Shown here piece after piece: positions 7,386 through 13,347 of a stretch of 14,945 bases of DNA; within the stretch, counting starts at the first letter, position 1, and the number at the start of each line of letters is the position of its first letter. The DNA is taken from positions 1 to 14,945 of the forward strand of contig MVZB01000060.1 of the NCBI GenBank assembly GCA_002068205.1, given 5' to 3'. This stretch comes from a candidate division BRC1 bacterium ADurb.BinA292 (GTDB lineage Bacteria > Sumerlaeota > Sumerlaeia > MVZB01). A program made the translations under genes and the position numbers. The notes under the pieces are model-generated. The model saw nothing but the letters and a program-made list of their open reading frames with translations. It did no database searches and was not told where the DNA came from.

Positions 7386-8459
7386 TCAAACCGGCGCCGG
7401 CGCCCGCATCCGCGTCGTCTCCCGCACCCGTAGTTCCGGTTTGATCCGCACGTGATACCGGCCGGCGTCCTCCAGTTCCGTCTGCGCATGGAACGCGTCG
7501 ACGCGCTCCAGCAGCCGGCCCACGGCGATCCGCACGGTCTGCACGATGTGCAGATCGACCGTCGTCACCTGCGGGCTCATCTCCGCCGACGCCCGGATGT
7601 TGTCGAATCCCACCACCGCCAGATCGTCCGGCACGTCCAACCCCCGCTTCTGCAGGACGTGGATCACCTCGATCGCCAGCCGGTCGTTGCCGGCGAAGAT
7701 CACCTCGGGCGGCGCCGGCCGGTCCAGCAACCGATCCAGGCAGCCCCCGATGTCGGCGATGTTCGGGCAATTGACCAGATACCCGGGATCGTAGCTCAGG
7801 TTGTTCTCCAGCAGCCCGCGGCGGTAGCCGTCGAGCCGGCCGGCCCATTTCCGGTTGCCCTCGACCTCCAGATCGCCCATGAACGCCACCCGGCTGTAGC
7901 CGCACCGCTTCAGAAAGCACATCATGTCAAACGCGCCCGACTCGTCGTCCGAGCGCACGCTGTCGATCCCGATCGGCTCCCCCTCGCCAATCATGACCAC
8001 CGGGCGCTCGTAATCCTTCAGCTCCAGATAGCGGTCCGCGGCTCGCTCCTGCGGCGGCGCCGCCACCAGGATCCCCTCGACGCGGTAGCTCATGAACGTC
8101 TGCAGGTATTTGCTCTCGATCTCCTCCGAATCGTTCGTCACCCCCAGCAGCACGCTGAATTCCTTGCTGGCCAGGTGCGTCGTGATCTCCGTGATCATGT
8201 CGGCGAAGAACGGATTGACCACGTTGGGAATCACGCAGCCGACGATATTGGTCCGCCCCAGCGCCAGACTGCGCGCGATGTGGTTGTGCTTGTAGCCGAG
8301 CTGGCGCGCGACAAGCTGGACCCGCTCGATCGTCTCGGCCTTGAGTTTGGGATCGTTGCGCAGCGCGCGCACCACTGTGGACCGGGCCAGCCCGACGATG
8401 TCCGCCACATGCTGCGTGCTGATCTGTTTGCCGGCGGACTGGTTATTCCGTTTGCTCAC
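7386..8459 (-). CDS. LacI-family transcriptional regulator (357 aa)
   Basis: GTG at 8459 is the start, with AGGGGG five bases upstream. Residues 12-33 form the LacI helix-turn-helix (ISTQHVADIVGLARSTVVRAL), followed by the family segment KLKAETIERVQLVARQLGY and the hinge helix NHIARSLALGRT. From NIVGCVIPNVVNPFFADMI onward the protein is a periplasmic-binding-like ligand domain of the usual length, with IFAGNDRLAIEVIHVLQKRG, VPDDLAVVGFDN and a terminal dimerisation region. The ligand is probably a sugar or glycan breakdown product; this is from family knowledge and the downstream glycan-like genes, not from a recognised pocket. It is the first gene of the minus-strand unit. Its promoter carries an inverted repeat over the -10 box, so negative autoregulation, and control of the whole unit, is the natural reading. 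Confidence 0.95.
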   Translation of the reverse strand: MSKRNNQSAGKQISTQHVADIVGLARSTVVRALRNDPKLKAETIERVQLVARQLGYKHNHIARSLALGRTNIVGCVIPNVVNPFFADMITEITTHLASKEFSVLLGVTNDSEEIESKYLQTFMSYRVEGILVAAPPQERAADRYLELKDYERPVVMIGEGEPIGIDSVRSDDESGAFDMMCFLKRCGYSRVAFMGDLEVEGNRKWAGRLDGYRRGLLENNLSYDPGYLVNCPNIADIGGCLDRLLDRPAPPEVIFAGNDRLAIEVIHVLQKRGLDVPDDLAVVGFDNIRASAEMSPQVTTVDLHIVQTVRIAVGRLLERVDAFHAQTELEDAGRYHVRIKPELRVRETTRMRAPAPV

Positions 8460-8561
8460 CTGATCCCCCTGACCGGCCGCTCGCGCGGTGCACGGCCCTG
8501 GCTGTCCCGGTTTCGCCGCTGGACTGCTGATTCGCCGCGAATTGTCTGCTCTCCGTGCCCC

Positions 8562-8579
8562 TGTTATTAGGTGATAACA
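8562..8579. promoter_or_regulatory. Probable LacI-type operator O1, overlapping the -10 box
   Basis: TGTTATTAGGTGATAACA is an 18-bp imperfect palindrome; its half-sites TGTTATTAG and TGTTATCAC agree at 7 of 9 positions. It overlaps the -10 box and expected start site of the regulator promoter, where a bound repressor would block transcription. It lacks the central CG of many LacI-family operators. The link to this regulator is by position only. Confidence 0.65.
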
Positions 8580-8604
8580 TAGGGTCTTGCTTCGGAGGAG
8601 TCAA
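8576..8604 (-). promoter_or_regulatory. Sigma70-like promoter of the regulator and operon
   Basis: On the minus strand TTGACT (8604-8599) and TATGTT (8581-8576) are separated by exactly 17 bp. The expected start is near 8569, giving a leader of about 110 bases to the GTG at 8459. No comparably good promoter was seen in the gaps further down the unit. Confidence 0.6.
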
Positions 8605-8630
8605 TCTTTTTCTCGCCGCCGTTTCGGCCT

Positions 8631-8644
8631 TTATTAGGTGATAA
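8631..8644. promoter_or_regulatory. Probable second operator O2
   Basis: TTATTAGGTGATAA is identical to the 14-bp core of O1 (8564-8577), in the same orientation, 67 bp away centre to centre. The outer bases are not symmetric, so it is likely the weaker site. It lies about 27 bp upstream of the -35 box, suited to co-operative binding or looping. Confidence 0.6.
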
Positions 8645-8798
8645 TCCGCCCCCAAACCCCCGAACGCCGGGGTCGGACCCGTCCCAGAGAAGCCCCCAAG
8701 TTCGCCGGCGGTTGCACATCGCCCCGCCACCGGGGGTGGAACCGCCCCCTCGCCGGTCCGCCCGCATCCCCGCCCAGACCTCCCACAGCCCGCCCGGA

Positions 8799-8834
8799 AT
8801 TCGGCTCGCGGCTCCCGTCTCTCGTCCTCGGCTC
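8799..8834. repeat. 36-bp dispersed repeat, copy A
   Basis: It matches 10548-10583 at 34 of 36 positions (starts ATTCGGCTC, ends TCGTCCTCGGCTC). It lies in a noncoding, C-rich stretch (8645-8890) between the operator region and the EIIA-CBS gene. That stretch otherwise holds only short GC hairpins and no supportable gene. Confidence 0.75.
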
Positions 8835-8894
8835 TCGAAGACCCGCCATTTTTTCCCCTCCGTGTGAATCGGATGAGCCCGCCTTTGAATGTAT

Positions 8895-8923
8895 TTGCTC
8901 CCTCCACCGGCCCACCGCATACT
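8895..8923 (+). promoter_or_regulatory. Possible promoter for the EIIA-CBS/acetyltransferase pair
   Basis: TTGCTC (8895-8900) and CATACT (8918-8923) are 17 bp apart, about 22 bp before the start codon. Both boxes are partial matches, so this is tentative. Confidence 0.3.
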
Positions 8924-8945
8924 GTGGAGCGGGAGTGACCGGGCG

Positions 8946-9851
8946 ATGAAGCTCTACAGCCTGCTCAACGAAAACCACGTCCTGATCGGCGAAGCGGTCC
9001 AGACGATGGAGGAGGCGCTGCGCCGGATGGTGCGCGCCTTCGGCGCCGCCGTCGCCCCCGACCAGGTCGACCCCCTCGTGCACTCCCTCCTGGCCCGCGA
9101 GGAACAGCACCCCACCGTCATCGACGACCGCGTCTGCATCCCCCACATGCGGATGGAAAGCCTCGACGTCTTCCTGCTCGGTCTGCTGGTGCCCGAGCAC
9201 CCGATCCCCCACCCGAACCCGGAGCAGGGACCCGTCGCGCTGATCTTCATGATCCTGGCGCCGCAAACCAAGAATACGATGATGCTGCAGACGCTGGCGG
9301 CGATCGCGCGGCTGCTCAAGTCGCGCGAAACCAAACAGGCCATCCTCAGCGTGCGCTCGGCGCCGCGCCTGCTGCGCTGGATCGAGGACAGCGGCATCGA
9401 CGTCAAGAAGACGCTGATGGCGGGCGACATCATGTCGCCGATCACGCACACGGTCCGCACCGACACAGTCCTCGCCCGCGCCGTCGACGTCCTGGTCGAC
9501 GCGCCCGACGAGGGCATCCCGGTCCTGAACGAGCAGGGCAAGCTGGTCGGCGAGCTCACCAGCCGCGAACTGCTGCGGCTGGGGATGCCCAATTACCTCG
9601 GCCTGATCGCCAACCCGTCGATGCTCGACAGCTTCGAACCGTTCGAAAACTTCTTCCAGCACGAGAACAGCATGACCGTGCGCGAGATCTGCGGGCGCGA
9701 TATCGTCACGGTTTCCCCTTCGGCGCCGGTCGTGCAGGTCGCGCATCTGATGATGACCCGCCAGAAACGGCGGATCTACGTGCTGGACGAGGGGCAGCTG
9801 CGCGGCATCATCTTCCGCAAGACGATCATCGAGCGGGTGCTGCATCTGTGA
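8946..9851 (+). CDS. PTS EIIA (fructose/PtsN type) domain fused to two CBS domains (301 aa)
   Basis: ATG 8946 follows GGGAG at a ten-base spacing and gives an EIIA domain of normal length. Residues 1-150 are EIIA type 2: HPTVIDDRVCIPHMRMES contains His67, the expected phosphorylated histidine, followed by LDVFLLGLLVPEHPI and the LQTLAAIARLL helix. Two CBS domains follow: about 157-212 (AGDIMSPITHTVRTD, GIPVLNEQGKLVGELTSREL) and about 242-299 (VREICGRDIVTVSPSA, RRIYVLDEGQLRGIIFRKTI). CBS pairs usually bind adenine nucleotides, so a sensor coupling phosphorylation state to energy charge is inferred rather than sugar uptake. No EIIB, EIIC, HPr or EI gene is nearby. The product is cytoplasmic. 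Its stop overlaps the start of the downstream acetyltransferase gene by 4 bp, implying translational coupling. Confidence 0.9.
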   Translation: MKLYSLLNENHVLIGEAVQTMEEALRRMVRAFGAAVAPDQVDPLVHSLLAREEQHPTVIDDRVCIPHMRMESLDVFLLGLLVPEHPIPHPNPEQGPVALIFMILAPQTKNTMMLQTLAAIARLLKSRETKQAILSVRSAPRLLRWIEDSGIDVKKTLMAGDIMSPITHTVRTDTVLARAVDVLVDAPDEGIPVLNEQGKLVGELTSRELLRLGMPNYLGLIANPSMLDSFEPFENFFQHENSMTVREICGRDIVTVSPSAPVVQVAHLMMTRQKRRIYVLDEGQLRGIIFRKTIIERVLHL

Positions 9852-10456
9852 CGCACGATTCGCCCCCACGCAGCGAGAAAGAGAAAATGCTCGCCGGGCA
9901 GCTCTACCTGGCAAGCGATCCCGAACTGGTGGCGGAGCGGCTCCAGGCGCGTCGCTTGCTCCACCGGTTCAATCTCAGCGCGCCGGACGAATCGGCGCTG
10001 CGCGAGGCGACGCTGCGCGAGCTGTTCGGCCGGATCGGCCCCTCGTTTTCCATTGAACCGCCGTTCTATTGCGATTACGGCTACAATATCCTCGCCGACG
10101 ACGGGCTTTACATGAATTTCGGCTGCGTCGTCCTCGATGTCTGCCCCGTCCACATCGGCGCCGGCGTGATGTTCGGACCCTACGTGCAGGTCTATGCGGC
10201 GCATCACCCGCTCGATGCCCGGCTGCGCTGCTCCGGGCCGGAGCTCGGCTCGCCGGTGTGGATCGAGGATCGCGTCTGGGTCGGCGGCGGCGCCAAGATC
10301 TGCCCCGGCGTCCGGATCGGCCGCGACAGCGTGATCGGCGCCGGCAGCGTCGTCACTCGCGACATCCCCCCGGGCGTCGTCGCGGCGGGCAATCCCTGCC
10401 GCGTCCTGCGCGACATCCCCGCCGGCGACCTCCGCTCCCCGGAAGAACTGCTGTAG
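9848..10456 (+). CDS. maa: Maltose/galactoside O-acetyltransferase family protein (202 aa)
   Basis: The GTG at 9848 shares GTGA with the preceding stop. This start is preferred over the ATG at 9888 because it adds SEKEKMLAGQLY, the typical N terminus of the Maa/LacA/NodL family. The product transfers acetyl from acetyl-CoA to a hydroxyl of a sugar. Residues 5-60 are the helical maltose-acetyltransferase N domain (ASDPELVAERLQARRLLHRF). FYCDYGYNI and LDVCPVHIG lead into the left-handed beta-helix hexapeptide repeats (PVWIEDRVWVGGGAKICPGV, IGAGSVVTRDIP). His120 in YAAHHPLD aligns with the catalytic histidine of the family, and AAGNPCRVLRDI is the usual C-terminal segment. Length is normal for the family. 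The real acceptor cannot be told from sequence; the symbol indicates family only. Confidence 0.93.
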   Translation: MTHDSPPRSEKEKMLAGQLYLASDPELVAERLQARRLLHRFNLSAPDESALREATLRELFGRIGPSFSIEPPFYCDYGYNILADDGLYMNFGCVVLDVCPVHIGAGVMFGPYVQVYAAHHPLDARLRCSGPELGSPVWIEDRVWVGGGAKICPGVRIGRDSVIGAGSVVTRDIPPGVVAAGNPCRVLRDIPAGDLRSPEELL

Positions 10457-10547
10457 TCCGTCCCTCGCCCGCTCTCCAGAATCGTCCCTCGTCCCTCCTC
10501 CCCCTCGTCCTTCGTCCTCCTAATCGCCCCCAACGGCCTCCCCCAGG

Positions 10548-10583
10548 ATTCGGCTCCCGGCTCCCGTCCCTCGTCCTCGGCTC
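10548..10583. repeat. 36-bp dispersed repeat, copy B
   Basis: It differs from 8799-8834 at only two positions, in the same orientation, again upstream of a plus-strand gene (mutL). The read in the other direction is purine-rich, with GACGAGGGAC-type motifs. Confidence 0.75.
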
Positions 10584-10624
10584 AACGCCCCCGGAGTAGC
10601 GCCGAATCACTCAACACCCTTCGT

Positions 10625-10669
10625 CCTGTCCCTTGTGTCCCTGCTGTCCCTGTTGTCCCTTTTGTCCTT
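10625..10669. repeat. Tandem array of five 9-bp units
   Basis: The units are CCTGTCCCT, TGTGTCCCT, GCTGTCCCT, GTTGTCCCT and TTTGTCCTT, giving an exact 9-bp period with TGTCCCT as the conserved part. The upstream anchor CGCCGAATCAC (10600-10610) also precedes the related tract at 13175. Confidence 0.8.
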
Positions 10670-10751
10670 GCCCTTGCTCTCGGGAAAAACCGACCGATCA
10701 CGAAGACGAGGGACGAGAGACGCGCTTACGCCGATGGGCGGGACTCTCCCT

Positions 10752-10781
10752 TTGCCCCGACGGGCCGGGATTCGTTACGCT
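10752..10781 (+). promoter_or_regulatory. Weak promoter candidate for mutL
   Basis: TTGCCC and TACGCT are 18 bp apart. The expected start site would fall at or beside the A of the ATG at 10788, implying a leaderless message, which fits the lack of a clear Shine-Dalgarno. Both boxes are poor matches. Confidence 0.22.
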
Positions 10782-10787
10782 GTTGGC

Positions 10788-12749
10788 ATGAGCGATCCAC
10801 CCGTTGCCGCCGCCGCGCCCGCGACCGCCCCGATTGCCCGGCTCCCCACGCGCCTGATCAACCAGATCGCCGCCGGCGAGGTCGTGACGCGCCCCGCCGC
10901 CGCGCTGAAGGAACTGGTCGAAAACAGCCTGGACGCCGGGGCCGGCCGGATCGAAGTCTCCGTCGAGGAGGATGCCCTCAGCTTTTCGGTCCGCGACGAC
11001 GGCGTCGGCATGGCCGCCGACGACCTGGTGCTGGCGGTCGAACGCTACGCCACGAGCAAGATTCGCGAACTGGACGACCTGCAGCGGCTGACGACGCGCG
11101 GGTTTCGCGGCGAGGCCCTGGCGGCGATCGCCGCCGTCTCGCGGCTGGAGATCGTCACCCGCACGCCCGATGCCCTCGAGGGCCTGCGCCTGCGCGTCAG
11201 CGGCGGCCAGGCGTCGCCCCCCGAGCCGTGCGCGGCCAATCCCGGCACGACCATCGCCGTGCGCGATCTCTTCTTCAATACGCCGGCGCGGCTCAAATTT
11301 CTCCGGGCGGCCGTCGCCGAATGGGGACACATGCTGCAGGCATTCGTGCGCCAGAGCCTGACGCGCCCCGACGTCGCCTTCTCGATCCGCTGGCGCGGGC
11401 GCCCGTATCTCGACCTGCCCGCGGGCCAATCGATCCGCGACCGGCTGGCCCAGGTCCTCCCCACCGGCGCGGGGCAGGATTTGCTCTCCCTCGACCTGAC
11501 GCTGCACGAGGTGCGCGTGACCGGCGCGGTGACCGGACCGCGCACGACCCGCCGCGACCGCCGGCATCAATACGCCTTCGTCAACGGCCGGCCGATCGTC
11601 TTCCGCCCGTTGATGTTCGCGCTCGAAGAGGCCTATCGCGGGCTGATCATGACGCAGCGCTACCCGATGGCGGCCGTGATGCTGACGCTGCCGGGCGAGC
11701 TGGTCGACGTGAACGTCCATCCCACGAAGGAGCAGGTCCGGTTCCGCAACGAGGCGCTGGTCGCGGGAGCCGTGCACCGGGCGGTGCTCGAGGCGCTGCG
11801 CGCGGCCGACCTCGTCCCGCGCCTGCAAATGCCCCCACCCGGAGCCGGCCTGAAGCTGGCCGCCCCGCCGATGCCCAAGGACGGAACGCGCCCGGCGACG
11901 CGGACCGCCGCGCCCGCTCCCCCGCTGCGGCTCGACCAGCCGGACCTGACCGATGCCAGCCGCGACGGCGCTCAGCCGGGCGACCAGCTCGACTTCATCC
12001 CCGGTTTTGGCCTGCCGGGAGAAAGTCAGGGAACCGAAGGAACTAATCCACCGCCGTCCCCGCCGCCGCCGTCAAACACGCCGGCGGGACCGGCCCCCGT
12101 ACCCTACGCCGAACCGGTCGCGCGCGACGAAGCCTCACTGATCGAACGTCTTCGCCGGCTGCCTCATCCTCCCCGCATGCTCGGTCAGGTGGCCGAAACC
12201 TACCTCCTCGCCGAGGCGGGCGCGGAGGGGATGCTGGTGATCGACCAGCACGCCGCCCACGAGAAGATCCTCTATCTGCGTTACCTGCACGCGGCGGAGC
12301 GCCCCGACGGCATCCAGGTGCAGCCGCTGATGATCCCGCATTCGATCGACCTGGCGCCGGAGGACGAGCCCGCGCTCGAAACCTTGCGCCCGGCGTTGGC
12401 GGAGGCCGGCTTCGAGCTGGAACCGTTCGGCGGCCGCACGTGGCTCGTCCAGGCGATCCCGGTCCTCTTCGACCGGCTCGACGTGCCGGCATTCCTGCGC
12501 GACCTGATCGACGACGTCGGCCAGGGCGACCTGCCGCGCGAGATGCGACGCCTGCGCGAGCGGATCTGCGCCCGCGCCGCCTGCCGCGCGGCCGTGAAGG
12601 CCGGAGACCGTCTGGCGCCCGAGGAAATGCAGCGGCTCCTGCACGACCTGCTCGGAACCGCCGACGCGCTGCGCTGCCCGCACGGCCGGCCGACGCTGCT
12701 GCTGCTGACGCGCGACCAGCTCGACCGCCAGTTCGGCCGGCTCGGCTGA
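10788..12749 (+). CDS. mutL: DNA mismatch repair protein MutL (653 aa)
   Basis: MutL couples MutS mismatch recognition to strand processing. The frame is open from 10635, but the upstream part is repeat sequence; ATG 10788 places the family start ARLPTRLINQIAAGEVVTRPA 17 residues in. GHKL ATPase motifs are all present: KELVENSLDAGA (41-52), DDGVGM (70-75), TRGFRGEAL (103-111), and GTTIAVRDLFFNTPARLKFL. NVHPTKEQVRF (309-319) ends the ATPase half. A proline-rich linker (about 345-450, with PPPSPPPPS) precedes the C-terminal dimer domain. The endonuclease-associated motif reads DQHAAHEKILYL (486-497): it keeps Asp, His and the first Glu, but the last Glu of DQHA(X)2E(X)4E is Leu. ACRAAVKAGD (598-607) and CPHGRP (630-635), other metal-site elements of endonuclease-type MutL, are kept. 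No mutS lies in the window. No clear Shine-Dalgarno is seen. Confidence 0.96.
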   Translation: MSDPPVAAAAPATAPIARLPTRLINQIAAGEVVTRPAAALKELVENSLDAGAGRIEVSVEEDALSFSVRDDGVGMAADDLVLAVERYATSKIRELDDLQRLTTRGFRGEALAAIAAVSRLEIVTRTPDALEGLRLRVSGGQASPPEPCAANPGTTIAVRDLFFNTPARLKFLRAAVAEWGHMLQAFVRQSLTRPDVAFSIRWRGRPYLDLPAGQSIRDRLAQVLPTGAGQDLLSLDLTLHEVRVTGAVTGPRTTRRDRRHQYAFVNGRPIVFRPLMFALEEAYRGLIMTQRYPMAAVMLTLPGELVDVNVHPTKEQVRFRNEALVAGAVHRAVLEALRAADLVPRLQMPPPGAGLKLAAPPMPKDGTRPATRTAAPAPPLRLDQPDLTDASRDGAQPGDQLDFIPGFGLPGESQGTEGTNPPPSPPPPSNTPAGPAPVPYAEPVARDEASLIERLRRLPHPPRMLGQVAETYLLAEAGAEGMLVIDQHAAHEKILYLRYLHAAERPDGIQVQPLMIPHSIDLAPEDEPALETLRPALAEAGFELEPFGGRTWLVQAIPVLFDRLDVPAFLRDLIDDVGQGDLPREMRRLRERICARAACRAAVKAGDRLAPEEMQRLLHDLLGTADALRCPHGRPTLLLLTRDQLDRQFGRLG

Positions 12750-12767
12750 CCCCGCGCCACCGCCGCA

Positions 12768-12803
12768 ATCGGTATCGAAATCGGTATCGCTCTCGATATC
12801 GAA
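12768..12803. repeat. Three 12-bp tandem units between convergent genes
   Basis: The units are ATCGGTATCGAA, ATCGGTATCGCT and CTCGATATCGAA. They lie in the 82-bp gap between the ends of mutL and the lipoprotein gene and contain the 10-bp palindrome TCGATATCGA. No terminator-like hairpin with a T-run is seen in this gap. Confidence 0.7.
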
Positions 12804-12831
12804 TCAATCTTCGCGCCGCGAACCGACGCCG

Positions 12832-13056
12832 TTAGTCCGAGTATTCCTCAACAGTCGTTTCGTGCCGCTCGATGTGGCGCTCGCTGCTTGACCCGACCGT
12901 GCCGCCGTCGGATTCGGTATGAACCGTTGAGGACTTGCGTTCGACTTGCACGCTCTTGTCGACGCCATCGTCATCGTCTTCATAATAGGCGCATGAGAGC
13001 ATCAGCGGCGCCGCCAACATCAGACTCGCCAGGGTAAGCTGTTTCCAGGTGCGCAT
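12832..13056 (-). CDS. Small acidic putative lipoprotein (74 aa)
   Basis: ATG at 13056 has GGAGG eight bases upstream. The frame extends further upstream, but that part is translated repeat (KGDKGHEVHKGTQ) and is discarded. The N terminus MRTWKQLTLASLMLAAPLML is a hydrophobic signal followed by SCAYYEDDDDG; Cys22 would be lipidated, though the residue three before it is Met rather than the usual Leu/Val/Ile. The mature part is about 50 residues, charged and Ser/Thr-rich (SVQVERKSSTVHTESD, ERHIERHETTVEEYSD), and likely disordered. No family is recognised. Short secreted proteins of this kind are often species-specific. It converges on mutL and diverges from ndh, so it is probably transcribed alone. 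Confidence 0.65.
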   Translation of the reverse strand: MRTWKQLTLASLMLAAPLMLSCAYYEDDDDGVDKSVQVERKSSTVHTESDGGTVGSSSERHIERHETTVEEYSD

Positions 13057-13174
13057 GGGGGAATCCTCCATTCCAGATGGGAGACCGCCGGATGCGGCGG
13101 CTGGAGAGGAAAGGAGAGCCATTCGCATGCCACACCGCAGGAAGTTGTTGCCCCCAAACGCCCTCGCCATCGAC

Positions 13175-13250
13175 CGCCGAATCACCTCAGCCCTTTGTGT
13201 CCCCTTGTGTACCTCGTGTCCCTTGTCTCCCTTCCGTCCCTTCACCCTCA
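13175..13250. repeat. Pyrimidine-rich repeat tract, related to 10600-10669
   Basis: It starts with the same 11-base anchor CGCCGAATCAC and continues with degenerate units of about 9 bp (TTGTGTCCC, TCGTGTCCC, TTGTCTCCC, TTCCGTCCC). It lies upstream of ndh in the same orientation as the related tract upstream of mutL. Confidence 0.65.
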
Positions 13251-13267
13251 GCGAAATCCGGCCTTCA

Positions 13268-13297
13268 TTGGAAATACCCACCCGAACAAGTTAAACT
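13268..13297 (+). promoter_or_regulatory. Possible promoter of ndh
   Basis: TTGGAA (13268-13273) and TAAACT (13292-13297) are 18 bp apart, each matching the sigma70 consensus at 4 of 6 positions. A start near 13304 would give a leader of about 44 bases that includes the ribosome binding site. Confidence 0.35.
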
Positions 13298-13347
13298 TGC
13301 GGCAAGCCCCTGCGGAACGCGCAACCAGGAACCGGGAGTCGGATCCC

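Larger units (their letters stand above)
10457..10787. other. 331-bp intergenic region made largely of pyrimidine-rich repeats
   Basis: It holds short iterations of CGTCCCTCG and TCGTCCT (10460-10520), a 36-bp dispersed repeat, a 9-bp tandem array and a weak promoter candidate before mutL. The open frame through the tandem array gives only SLL repeats and is not taken as coding. Confidence 0.7.

Noticed and set aside
7318..7920. N-terminal extension of the URO-D-like gene
   Set aside because: The extension overlaps the LacI-type coding region in another frame and is low-complexity Gly/Arg/Ala. The ATG at 7317 has its own ribosome binding site.
8848..8856. T-rich run as a terminator
   Set aside because: No stable hairpin immediately precedes the T run on the plus strand, and no plus-strand gene ends upstream of it.
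8634..9914. A 426-codon minus-strand frame over the EIIA-CBS gene
   Set aside because: It mirrors the plus-strand gene, has no family motifs, and extends into intergenic repeats.
10635..10787. Extended start of MutL giving (SLL)n repeats
   Set aside because: It is a direct translation of the 9-bp tandem array; MutL proteins start just before LPTRLINQIAAGEVV.
10600..13250. CRISPR array from the repeated TGTCCC tracts
   Set aside because: Units are 9 bp, contiguous and degenerate, without unique spacers, and no cas gene is present.
13127..13294. Small plus-strand frame with AAGGAG ten bases upstream of its ATG
   Set aside because: The product runs through the repeat tract, has no recognisable features, and lies in the leader region of ndh.
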